Of a stretch of DNA of 64,000 nt, positions 32,158 through 42,085 are shown in pieces. Numbering within the stretch: the first letter of the stretch is position 1; every line of letters starts with the position of its first letter. Below the pieces are notes generated by a model, which saw only the letters and a list, made by a program, of their open reading frames with translations, was not told the DNA's origin and did no database searches. The stretch covers positions 62,001 through 126,000 of the forward strand of contig CAJQUW010005339.1 of NCBI GenBank assembly GCA_907163375.1, read 5' to 3'. The stretch comes from Prostheceraeus crozeri. Its lineage: Eukaryota > Platyhelminthes > Polycladida > Euryleptidae. Position numbers and translations under genes: made by a program.

Positions 32158-32727
32158 ATGCCCTCTATGTCTTCTAAGGACCGGAGAACGACCAAACGTG
32201 TTGATGACCTAGAAATGGAAAATGTATCCTTACGAGACACCTGCAAACGAGTAGGAGATAACATAACGGAAAGTGTTTTGAAAGAATGTGAATTGAGAAA
32301 GAAGAGGGAGGCTAATGTTGTTGTCTTTGGTATCACTGAAAGAGTTGATGGGTCACTTGATGAAAGAAAGGCCCATGATTTTTCCAAATTAAGCGAAATG
32401 CTGAATGAACTTCAGATATCTCATACAACTATATCTCAACATCGTCGACTTGGGAAAGCTAACTCTCGGTCCGATGGTAAACGACCCATAGCTTTGAGTT
32501 TCACAAGTGTTGAGTACAAAAATAAAGCTTTAAAAAGTGCGTCGCTACTTCGAAACTCTAATAACTTCACTAAAATTTTCATAAAGCATGACTTAACGCC
32601 TTTCCAGCAGACTCGTAGAAGAGAACTTCTGCAAGAAATGCATGAGCGACGACAAAATGGAGAAGATGTTTTTTTATATAGAGGCCGTGTTGTTTTGCGT
32701 AACTCTATTGAAACAAATTTTCACTGA
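32158..32727 (+). CDS. LINE B ORF1 protein, N-terminally truncated
   Basis: About 189 residues from the ATG at 32158. It keeps the RRM-like part (VVVFGITERVDGSLDERK) and the basic C-terminal part (HRRLGKANSRSDGKRP). The coiled coil is mostly missing because the element lacks its 5' end; sequence upstream of about 32138 is antisense Penelope coding. Confidence 0.7.
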   Translation: MPSMSSKDRRTTKRVDDLEMENVSLRDTCKRVGDNITESVLKECELRKKREANVVVFGITERVDGSLDERKAHDFSKLSEMLNELQISHTTISQHRRLGKANSRSDGKRPIALSFTSVEYKNKALKSASLLRNSNNFTKIFIKHDLTPFQQTRRRELLQEMHERRQNGEDVFLYRGRVVLRNSIETNFH

Positions 32728-32786
32728 GTGTTTTATCAAATAACCACGATATCTGCAGAAGTAACTCATCTAAACGAAACGATATC

Positions 32787-35384
32787 TTGCCTAGCTTGGC
32801 AGTTACGAACATTCGATCGATCTTAATGAAGATAGATGATTTACAGGCCTTTGTAATGAATTGCAAACCTGATATACTATGTATAACAGAAACATGGTTG
32901 AATGATTCTGTTTCGGACTCTTTGATACGATTACCCTTTTATTCTGTACTTAGAGTAGACCGATCAAATCGCATCGGAGGAGGTGTTTGTTTGTATCATA
33001 AGAATAACATGCATGTTATTCAGATGTCCGTACCTAATCATCCTTTTTACTTTGAGTCAATCTGGGCTGTCATTCCAACTTACAGAATTTTACTTATTTG
33101 CTTGTATATACCTCCAAATCTGACCGCTGGATTAATGCAAGAAGTTGAGAATTTCATCATTTCGAATGTTGACGAGTTTATTGACAGTAAACGTGGACAG
33201 TATATTTGTATAACTGGTGACTTTAACAAATTTCCTATTTATGATTTGTCATCTAAGCTTGATTTAATTCCCATTGTAAAGGAGTTCACAAGAGGAACAA
33301 ATATATTAGACCAAGTGCTTGTTTGTCAAACTCATGCCAACATGTACTCGTGTTCAGTAGATCCTCCTGTTGGTGGTTCCGACCACAACACAATTTATTG
33401 TCATGTTGACAGAAGTAGTGTCATGGTCAATCATTTAACGTGTGGCACGAGATGCAAAACTGTACTTGATCTTCGTGCCTCACACATTTCGAATTTTCTT
33501 CGTGCAATGGAAAGTGTAAATTGGAATGAATTTTATCAAATGATTTATACAGTTGATCAGAAATGTGAAATATTGCATGAGATAATTTGTCTGTGTATGT
33601 TCGAAACGATACCCGTTAGCCAAGTGCAAATGTCAGAAAATGAGAAACCTTGGATTACACCTGTGATAAAAAGTCTAATAAACCAGCGTTGGACTGCATA
33701 CAGACGCAAAGACTTTTCCCTGTACTGCCATTTAAGAGATAAGGTCAAAGAAGAAATTAAGAAGGCAAAGTTAAAATGGGCCTCAAAAGCCAAGAAGTCA
33801 TCCAAGAAACTCTGGCAAATAGTTAACAGCGTGTGCAATAAGAAAGGGGATGACGCCGTAAATCGACTTATTGCCAGCTACTCGTCTGTGAATGAAGCTG
33901 TAAATGATATGAACAGGGTATTTGCGTCTGCCTTTACACAGAACAGTGCTGTCCAAAAATTCCCAATCCTTGATACAGACACGCGCCCAATTATTTGCGT
34001 CGAAGAAGTTGAGAAAGAATTGATAAAACTGAAACCTGGTAAAGCCTTTGGTAATGATCAAGTGCCTACTATACTCTACAAAGCTGCAGCAAGGGTTTTG
34101 GCTCCTCCTCTAACTCACTTATTTAATATTATCATTCAAGTTGATACTTTTCCACGCATTTGGAAATACGCTCACGTAGTGCCGGTACCGAAAATTTCGA
34201 AACCAACTATTCACGATCTAAGACCTATCAGTCTCTTACCTGTTCCCAGCAAGATATTGGAAAGGTTGATAGCAACTCAACTCACTGACTATTTCACAGT
34301 TGCTGCTGGCGCCAATCAGCACGGAGGAATTCGTGGTTCATCAACGACAACGGCCTCAATCGTAATCCATGAACAAGTAACGAAAATGCTAGATGACATT
34401 GATGTGACAGGAGTTCAAATAATGGCGTACGATTTGAAGAAAGCGTTCGACAGTCTTGGTCATGCAGTTATTCTAAAACGTCTTATAGATTGTCATTTTC
34501 CTCCATATTTTGTAAATTTGATGTCGTCCTATCTTTTTGATCGCACGCAAAGTGTTCGTGTCGACACCTCTATTAGCGAAGTTGTTCACGTTACGTCTGG
34601 AATAAGTCAAGGATCCGTTTTTGGTCCTTTGTTGTTCAACGCTGTGTGTGGTGGCCTCAAACCACTAAATTCAAAGTACTTAATCATCAAATATATTGAT
34701 GATATCACAATTTGTGTCCCACTGTATAAAGACTGTAGTAATGACCATGTGTTGAATGAGCATTATAATATAATGAAATGGGCTGACGATGTAAACCTTT
34801 CTATCAATCATATAAAATCTAAATGCATTTTTGTGAAGAAGTTGTCAAATTGTGAACCAATACCCTTACCGGGAATTGAATTTGTCGATATCCATACTAT
34901 TTTGGGTGTAACGTGGTCAAGTAATTTAACATGGAAAACTCATTTTGATAACATTTCGAGAATTTTTGTTCAAAGAACTTATTGTCTACGAGTATTAAGA
35001 ACTTTTCTCCCAAAGGAAGAACTATTTATTGTTTATAAAAATCTTCTACGGCCATTGCTTGAGTACTGTGCACCACTCTTCGTTTGCCTACCTGCCACTT
35101 TGTCTAATGAAATCGAAAAACTCCAACGACGAGCTCATCGAATAATATGTGGGAAAGACTGTTGTGAGAAGTGTCTCGAGCCTTTAGATGTAAGACGAAG
35201 GAACATCTCTTTGTCCTTGTTTAGGAAAACAGAAGACCCTTTTCATTGTCTCAATCAATTCTTACCAGTTCACAGTAACCGTTCTGAGCGTTTCATAATG
35301 CCGTCATTCAGGACAACCCGACGAAAAGCATCTTTTTTTGTGTTTATGACTTTGCTGATAAATGACCTTCATAACATTTTTTGA
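32787..35384 (+). CDS. LINE B ORF2: endonuclease and reverse transcriptase
   Basis: About 865 codons without interruption. Endonuclease: ITETWLND, TGDFNKF and GGSDHNTI. RT: LRPISLLPVPSKILERLI, AYDLKKAFDSL, SGISQGSVFGPLLF and KYIDDITIC. The catalytic box is YIDD instead of YADD, and the QG box has ISQGS instead of VPQGS; both are conservative. The C-terminal CCEKCLEPLDVRRR segment is typical of this LINE group. No ATG lies at the extreme 5' end of the frame. Confidence 0.85.
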   Translation: MPSLAVTNIRSILMKIDDLQAFVMNCKPDILCITETWLNDSVSDSLIRLPFYSVLRVDRSNRIGGGVCLYHKNNMHVIQMSVPNHPFYFESIWAVIPTYRILLICLYIPPNLTAGLMQEVENFIISNVDEFIDSKRGQYICITGDFNKFPIYDLSSKLDLIPIVKEFTRGTNILDQVLVCQTHANMYSCSVDPPVGGSDHNTIYCHVDRSSVMVNHLTCGTRCKTVLDLRASHISNFLRAMESVNWNEFYQMIYTVDQKCEILHEIICLCMFETIPVSQVQMSENEKPWITPVIKSLINQRWTAYRRKDFSLYCHLRDKVKEEIKKAKLKWASKAKKSSKKLWQIVNSVCNKKGDDAVNRLIASYSSVNEAVNDMNRVFASAFTQNSAVQKFPILDTDTRPIICVEEVEKELIKLKPGKAFGNDQVPTILYKAAARVLAPPLTHLFNIIIQVDTFPRIWKYAHVVPVPKISKPTIHDLRPISLLPVPSKILERLIATQLTDYFTVAAGANQHGGIRGSSTTTASIVIHEQVTKMLDDIDVTGVQIMAYDLKKAFDSLGHAVILKRLIDCHFPPYFVNLMSSYLFDRTQSVRVDTSISEVVHVTSGISQGSVFGPLLFNAVCGGLKPLNSKYLIIKYIDDITICVPLYKDCSNDHVLNEHYNIMKWADDVNLSINHIKSKCIFVKKLSNCEPIPLPGIEFVDIHTILGVTWSSNLTWKTHFDNISRIFVQRTYCLRVLRTFLPKEELFIVYKNLLRPLLEYCAPLFVCLPATLSNEIEKLQRRAHRIICGKDCCEKCLEPLDVRRRNISLSLFRKTEDPFHCLNQFLPVHSNRSERFIMPSFRTTRRKASFFVFMTLLINDLHNIF

Positions 35385-35485
35385 TATCTTGTATTGGTTT
35401 TTTTAATTAAATGACCGCCCCATTTAAGTTGTAAATTACTTGATTTTCATTTGATTCAATATACGATTATGAATGAATGAATGAA

Positions 35486-35877
35486 GAGAAGTACTGCTTA
35501 TGTAAGGAACCTTTGGAGACACAACCAAAACCTTGAATTCTATCGTTCAAGCCAAGTGGGAAGATTGTACATAGTGTTTTAATCTAAAAATCCTCCTTCT
35601 TCAGAAGCTCCCTATCCCTAAGGTCAGAATTATCAGAGAAGTTGGAATCTACATGGTCTATAATTTGAAATTTAATGTTGCAAAAATTATGACCATCTTG
35701 CCTAAAGTGTTCATAAAGGAAAGTAGTGGGTTTTGAGGATGCATGGTGACGGTGACCATTCAACCTTGCATTTAGAGATTGGGTGTTTTTGCCAACATAT
35801 TGGAACCCGCATTCGCTGCAAGAAATGAGATAGATTACAAAGCTGGATTTGCAATCGAAAGAACCACTTAAATCTAC
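35486..35877 (-). pseudogene. GIY-YIG endonuclease of the Penelope-like element
   Basis: The frame reads FVIYLISCSECGFQYVGKN, with (V/G)IY and YVG as the GIY-YIG pair, then ARLNGHRHH (conserved Arg) and FLYEHF (the Glu). The CxxC before YVG and the HxxHH fit the zinc-binding CCHH motif reported for Naiad nucleases. An in-frame TAG sits where a Trp is expected, and GLNDRIQGFG follows. It lies upstream of the RT in coding order, within the same element. Confidence 0.75.
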
Positions 35878-35882
35878 GTCAT

Positions 35883-38090
35883 AAAAGACTCAAAAATTTA
35901 AAGGCTTGTAACTTTGCTTCTACAAGTCCGTTTGACTTGATTCAAAAAAGGTTCGGTCGCTACTGATCAGACCTATATGGACAGACTACTTATAAAATTT
36001 CATAAGTAGTGCTAAAAAGCTGAAAATTTTAAATTCACTATTTTTGGAGGTTTTCTGGGGTTTTCGACCCTGCTGAAGTCAATGAAAGCATTTGTAATGA
36101 TGTCTGAGCCAGTCTTCTCATGCTATAAGCGGCTTTTCACTGAAAGCGAGCAAGACACGGAGAGTTTTGCTGTAATATTCCACTGACAGGGTGTTCCTTC
36201 GGGACGGCGGATGATGCCGTAGTGATAAGTGTGGCAAGGGAGTGTGTCATATTTTAGACCGAAACCGCTGGGGCAACTCATGTTGGGCATTTGACACAGT
36301 TCTCAACGTAGCACTTTGAACGCCAATCGGTTGAGTCTTAGCTGTCTTGTCATGGGTGGCATCTAAACATCTCCATTGCAAAACGCTTGTGAATCACGGC
36401 TTGCTATCCCTCTCTACGGCTTGCTATCAAGCTGATCAAAGCAACGACTTGCCAACCTCTTGTAAATAATTGTAAATAACTCCACCGGTTTTCATGTCTG
36501 GCTATCAAGTCATTGACGGTGCAAGTTACAGAGATTTTCGGTGTCATATTTCCTGTTGGTGGGCGTTCTTTCGAGACAGCGGTGAAGTCCGTAGCGATGA
36601 GTACTGCACGGGACGTGGGCAATGGTAATCCTTGTGAAACCTCTCTGCGTCATGTTTCCAAGTGATTGCCTTTCGTCTCAACGTTGTACTCTGACCGCCA
36701 GGACGACATTTAGCTATCTGCCACAGGTTACCTCATAAAATCTCCATTGCACTTGTCTCCCGACAGTTGGCCAACCATGGGAGAATGAACCATGCGTTTT
36801 GCTCGCCTCTATCACCGAGGCTAAATGATGAAGGGATGAAACGGGAGGCCACCCTTGCACCACATGCAACCATACGCTCATTTCTCTCTTCGCTAGTGAA
36901 CAAGCTCTTGTAAGTGTAGTCGGAAACTTTATCATGTCGTACAAAAGTTTTACTGCAACACACGTTGATGTATAGTTAGAAAGTTTGATCATGACGTTTT
37001 ATGAAACACAAATGTCATAAAATGTAAGCGCTAGTGTAGTCAAATAATTTTATCGCCACGCACGTTTGTGAAAGTAAAGTTTGATCATCGAAGTTTATTC
37101 GTGAGTGTCATCAGAAACTGTATCATGGTTTGCAAAGTTAGTGTAGTCAAATAGTATTACCGCGACGCATGTTTGTGATAATAAAGTTTGATCATCGAAG
37201 GTTTATTCATAAGTCTAGTCAGAGAGTGTATCATGGTTTGCGAAGATAGTGTAGTCAAATAGTTTTACCGCGACGCACGTTTGTGAAAGTAAAGTTTGAT
37301 CATTGAAGTTTTATGACTGACCGAACTCACCACAGCACTAGAAAGTTATATCGAAAAGGTTTTACTGCACAGTGTAGATTGTCTTGTAACTTACTTTCAC
37401 AGCACTAGAAAGTTTTATCGAAAAGGTTTTACTGCACAGTGTAGATTGTCTTGTAACTTACTTTCACAGTGTTAGAAAGTTTTATTGGAGACAGTTGGCA
37501 AATGTTCCCCTATTAGAAAATTCAAACTTCATGACTGCTAGATTACTGAATACTTCATCAGGTTTACTAAAACCAGTATTCTACTGCAGTGAGACTGAGA
37601 GTTTAGAATGTTATATGAAAACAGCGTTCACCACGTCGCTAGAAAGTTTTACTGCACTGTGCAGATTGTTTCACAGCGTTAAAAGGTCTTATAGCAAGCG
37701 TTGAATGTTTCATAAAACAAGGTAAAGTCTTGTCACAAACGTTGAGTGTGTGAGAGCTAGTTCCATGACATTGAATCTCGTGGGTCGTAAAAGTCCATAA
37801 TCCAAGGGTAGGCTCCTCTACGGTTGGATTTAGGGATTTATATCACATGCGTTAAAAAACTATGTACACACAAAGAATCATAAGTGCACTCTGTCGCTTG
37901 TCTGTCGCGCTAGCCCTCAGCAGATAGAGTAGAACACAAAGATGTACGCTCTCTCTCTCTCTGGCACCCGTCTGTCACATTAAACAGAGATCTATCGCAT
38001 CTGTCCCACGAGCAAGGATGCAGGAACGAATCGTCATCTCAGACCTCCCACCTAGCTGATTCCCACACAGCTCATTGCTATCGCGCCGGA
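35883..38090 (+). repeat. left arm, inner part, of the 27 kb element
   Basis: Inverted copy of about 44817-47882, including ACTGATCAGACCTATATGG near its outer end and TAGCTGATTCCCACA near the inner end. It lacks a segment of about 930 bp (45045-45973) found in the right arm. Short frames mirrored in both arms have no recognisable coding features. Confidence 0.85.
37027..37480 (+). repeat. two short tandem arrays in the arm
   Basis: 37027-37310 has about 2.5 copies of a roughly 119 bp unit with TAGTGTAGTCAAATA and AAAGTTTGATCAT. 37337-37480 has copies of a 64 bp unit with CTAGAAAGTT and TTTTACTGCACAGTGTAGAT. Both recur inverted at 46340-46720. The function is unknown; arrays of this type can be origins or enhancers in viruses. 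Confidence 0.7.
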
Positions 38091-38241
38091 AGGGAGATTC
38101 ACGCGATAAATGGATCTAAGTTTGTTGAGTAGTTGAAGATGGTAGTCAATGAAAATATGTCTTCCCTTTTCTTCCTCCAACCATAAGTTTAGGGCAATAT
38201 GATTGCGAAAACCAGACATTTGAAAGGCTGTATCATTCTCA

Positions 38242-38248
38242 TATAAAG
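38242..38248 (+). promoter_or_regulatory. TATA box of the acidic SIM gene
   Basis: CATATAAAGCAGAG, 86 bases before the ATG at 38334. It shares the TATAAA(A)GCAGA core with the Y1 promoter of large element 1. Confidence 0.5.
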
Positions 38249-38333
38249 CAGAGTCTCTTGCATTTTACTATCATGGTCATGTCTGAGAAGCCGACAGCGT
38301 GTGTGATGCCATTTCGCATCATACACCGCGGAG

Positions 38334-38665
38334 ATGAATTCCAGTGATATCTATGGTGAGGATATCACTGTGGAATTTGTGAAGTATTATTCTTACTTCA
38401 GCTTGAATGAAGACACGAGCCGTCGACTACGGCAAGAGACCGAGACGGTGGAAAGTGAAGCCGAGACGGTGACGAGCGAGGCCGAGATGAAAACGAGCGA
38501 GGCCGAGACGTTCGAAAGAGAGGAGATGATGTGGAGTAAGGACTCGGAAAGTGAGGAAGTGGAAGCGAGTGAAGATGTCATCGTGATATCAGATGATGAA
38601 GTAAGAGTTTTACACATGCATACGAATGGCTGTCATCTCAACTCGTTCATGCTTTCTTTCAGTGA
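38334..38665 (+). CDS. acidic protein ending in a SUMO-interaction motif, spliced
   Basis: Exon 1 (38334-38600) encodes 89 residues. A GT-AG intron (38601-38662, 62 bases, GTAAGAG...TTTCTTTCAG) is followed at once by TGA. The protein has repeats of the type SEAETV-TSEAEM-TSEAET and ends EDVIVISDDE. VIVI followed by acidic residues is a classical SUMO-interaction motif, so a nuclear role is likely. Without splicing, the frame runs on for 48 residues of unremarkable sequence. No homolog is recognised. Confidence 0.6.
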
Positions 38666-39034
38666 TGGAGTGAGTGATGGGCGTTCTTTAGTTCATGAAA
38701 TCATCCTGCACACATACAGCACACTGTTTCACCACATTTCCTCGTGAATGCATCATGAGTTCTTATAAGAACTTCCTTCTAATGCAGCTAAGGCGGTCCC
38801 AAGCCCGCCACATATCTTCGGATATGGAATGCAGAGGGGATGGATAAATGATGAAATGGAATGAAATGGGAAGCCAAACGTGCACCGCATGCAGCCACAA
38901 ACACATTTCTATCTTCATTGAGATGACATTCAATCACTTGAATTCTAATGTGAGCAACACATCCTTAGACCTCAGTACAGTCAATTCTCTAACGTGCTTG
39001 TTAAACCTATTATCTCTAACTTTACAAACACTGA
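38666..39034. other. 3' region of the SIM gene, no other gene seen
   Basis: No recognised feature apart from the probable 3'UTR. Confidence 0.3.
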
Positions 39035-39580
39035 AATGATTCTAACATGATTTCAAACTTTACAAACATCAACTTTATTTCTAACTTTGCAAACAGTGAA
39101 ATGCTTGTGACATTTTTTATACTTTACCTATCTTACAAACACTGAAATGCCTGTCACTATATTTATACTTTACCTATAAATTGCTAAAGTCCATCATCTA
39201 TGAGGATAGGGTTAGCTACGGTTGGATTTAGGGATTTAGGGTTTTATATAGCACAAGTGAATGTTAACCGTTAGTGTATAGTAGATTTATTGACTTAACC
39301 ATTTGTGAATGACATTATTCCTAACATTACAAACAAGTACTTTAATTTCTAACTTCATAAACAGTGAGATGATTCTAACTTTATTCTTCACCTATCTTAC
39401 AAACATTGAAATGTCTATGACATTATTTCTAACTTTACAGTGACATGGTTATAACTTTATTTCTAACTTAACAAACAGTGAAATCGTCTTGACTTTATTT
39501 TATACTTCACCTATCTTACAAGCACTGAAATGATTGACATTATTCCTAACTTTACAAACAGTAAAATGGTTGTAACTTTA
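39035..39580 (+). repeat. diverged tandem repeats, CTTACAAACACTGAAATG type
   Basis: About ten imperfect copies of a 40-50 bp unit with TTTCTAACTTTACAAACAGT and ACTTCACCTATCTTACAAAC. The same family, in the same orientation, is at 42740-42980. One GGTTGGATTTAGGGATTTA motif lies inside (39217-39236). Confidence 0.7.
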
Positions 39581-40768
39581 TTACTAAGTCAATCCACTCT
39601 GTTGAAACGAAAAGAAAACGACACAGTATGTACATGATATGTTACTGAAACCCACACAGCTTTTTGTTACACTTACAATTCATTTCATGTGTTCTATCAT
39701 ATACACTCAAAACCTGCAACGACATTTATTCTATTACACCTGAAATCTATTGACATGTGATACATTACATTAAATCTTCGATATCAAATACTATCATGAA
39801 ACAACTAGCAGTACCTGACTCTAAACATGCACTGATTCCCACATTTATAACATTAGTAATATTTCTATCATGTGTTACTACATGCTCATCAATATGAAAG
39901 GCTTGGAGTGACTTAACTCTTAATGTGTCCATGTCAAGCTTTTGGAAATAACTTTTCATGTACGGTTGACATGCAATCTATTTCAACGGATGCTCCAGTC
40001 ATAGCATGTTATTCCTGCTTTCGCACTCATGATGTCATGCTGCATCAACAAATTGCTTCTATTTAACTTTTACATGAATAAGCCAAACGTCCTGATGCTA
40101 TATGATTATGTCTCGATATGCTATTGTTGTTTCTTTTAACTATGTCACTGATTCAAACATTTAATTACACTACCTATTCATTAAACTTTGCAATCTCAAT
40201 CTTTGCTATCATCGAATATGATACTCTAATTTACATACAACAACTATGTTATGTGTTTTATCTCATACACTCAACCAGTAGAAACATTGATTCTGTTATA
40301 TCACATAACACATTCACATAATCTCAAAACCCTTTAACAGCGCCTGTCTTCAAACATATGCTGAATCCCACATGGCTTGTTTGTTACACTACCAATTCAT
40401 TTCAATGTGAGCTAATCTTGAATCACTCATTCCATGTAACACAACTTTTCACTTTAATTATTCCTACAATGTTGCTGCAGTGGTCTCAACACAATCCCTG
40501 CCATGTATTCTAACACTCCAATCACTGTGCAATGACTGTTGTGAATTGTATCACATTCATGTACATGACTCAGGCTTGTAAATTCCTGTTACTCAGGTGT
40601 GAGAAGGTTATGAGAACCTAAGATGCTTCAGTTGTTCATTTCAATTTACACGAGTAACATTTGATGTCTTCATGTCTAGTAACATGTATGAGTTACTTCA
40701 GAACTCTAGTTTAATGGAGACTTTTATTATTCATTCTTAGCTCGCTGAAGATGAGTGTTTTAAAATCA
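39581..40768. other. AT-rich spacer with segments duplicated at 43060-43260
   Basis: CACACAGCTTTTTGTTACA (near 39650) and TTCAATGTGAGCTA (near 40400) recur in the same order near 43150-43200, so the coiled-coil gene is flanked by a diverged direct duplication. No gene is seen. Confidence 0.45.
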
Positions 40769-41013
40769 TCACACTGTGAAGAGAGATTGCAAACTAATGA
40801 CTATAGAAATTTGATTTCTGTATACGTTTGGCGTGTGAGTGGCCATCCTTTCATCCCTTTCATCAATTTTCAACCCATCCTCTGAGTTCAACGGGCTTGG
40901 AACCGTCAGAAAGTGAAAACACTTTCTGGCCTCATTATGGGTAGCCTCATAAAGGCTGTTTGGGACATTCACTAGCCTCATGAAGGCTGTTTGTGGCGTT
41001 CTCCGACTCCTCT

Positions 41014-42085
41014 CTACTTTTGCTCGAAGATCTCTGTAAGAAAGAAAAATGGTGTTAGAATTGATTGAGAGGCAATGACGTTCGAGTAACTTACTAGGAA
41101 TTTTCCTCTTCACTTTTCTCACTGGAGAATCACACAGTCGACCGTCTACCTCCATACTGATATGAATGCAGGTGACCCCACCTCCCTCGTAGCACTCCTG
41201 CGTGGTGTTTAAATCATCTGTAACAGTAGGCACGTCACATACTTGGTTTCTGTAGATTGGCAGGTGTACCTCTACGTGTCTTCTCTTCATTTCCTTGTTG
41301 ATGTCTTCAGCCTGACTAAGTCTCCTCTTCAGGTCATGATTTTCTTCTCCCATCCTTTGACAGTTCCTCTCTATCACACCAAGTCTGTCAACCTCCTGCC
41401 TCTGATGATTCAACTCGGATACTACTTCCTCATAAGCCATCTCCTTCTCCTTCCATTCCCGCCTCTCTTTCATTAATGTTTCCTCTCTCCTCTGCAGCTG
41501 TAATACTTCCTCCTATAAGACTTTCACCGTTCCCACTTTAATTTCTAGTTTGGCTATGTCCTGCACCATCTCTTTATTTTGTCTATTCACGGCCTCATAG
41601 CGATCTTTGAGCAGCATGTAATGGGCTTGATGTGATGCCTTCGCCTTCAACTCATCTCTATCTAGAGCTCTTGTTTGTTCGCGTGTACCGCCTTTCTTTG
41701 GCGTAGAAGTGTTAAGCGGCTCCTCTACATGTTCAGATGCGTGCTCAGATACATGTTCAGATTCCTGTTTACCACTAATGAAAACGGCTCTCACCTCCTG
41801 TACTTCCCCTTCCTCCTCACTGCTGCTTGTATCGCTGAGGAAATGATCGCTCCCATCATCATCCAAGTTGACAATGTGTCTTACAGCCGCCCTCTCCTCC
41901 TGCCTTCGTCTATACAAGTCATCAAACCACTTTTTGAAGTGGCAGTTAGAAATAGACGCACTAGGACACTGGTCATGTCTTTTCCTAAATTCGACAAAGT
42001 CAGAGTCTGCTTCCACAGCATGATGGACACATGTCTTTATTTCAAAGACGTTCTTATGCTCCCCAATGTGTTCCACCTGTCTCAA
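41014..42085 (-). CDS. coiled-coil protein with acidic middle, one in-frame stop, probable intron
   Basis: The frame from 42085 starts with RQVEHIGEHKNVFEIKTCVH, has an acidic segment (SDTSSSEEEGEVQEV), an SEHVSEHASEHVEE repeat and a long coiled coil. A TAG at 41513-41515 interrupts it; the same frame continues with more coiled coil. A GT-AG intron of 61 bases (41034-41094, ending TTTTTCTTTCTTACAG) would shift into a short end, PKIFEQK and stop. The frame extends a little upstream without an ATG (CSCDKVYRG), so a first exon is probably missing. The TAG may mean decay or another intron. No homolog is recognised. Confidence 0.5.

Larger units (their letters stand above)
32138..35484 (+). mobile_element. 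LINE B, CR1/Jockey-type, slightly 5'-truncated
   Basis: Incomplete ORF1 and complete ORF2, with a GAAT-repeat 3' tail at 35470-35484. A possible 4 bp duplication AAGA lies near both ends, so limits are accurate to a few bases. It lies in the Penelope element between the nuclease and the linker, on the opposite strand. Confidence 0.8.
23778..35878 (-). mobile_element. Penelope-like element with N-terminal GIY-YIG (Naiad-type), itself interrupted
   Basis: In coding direction: GIY-YIG nuclease (35486-35877), LINE B insertion, linker (31259-32137), Tc1 insertion, a short piece (29681-29743), LINE A insertion, RT (24366-25584) and a tail to 23778. Flanks share TCAT (23774-23777 and 35879-35882), and the matching site in the intact right arm lacks the insert. 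No second GIY-YIG follows the RT. A nuclease ahead of the RT is the arrangement described for Naiad Penelope-like elements. Confidence 0.75.

Noticed and set aside
39217-39240. TTTAGGG-like sequence considered as telomeric repeat
   Set aside because: Only two short units per site, always within the same longer motif; not a telomere array.
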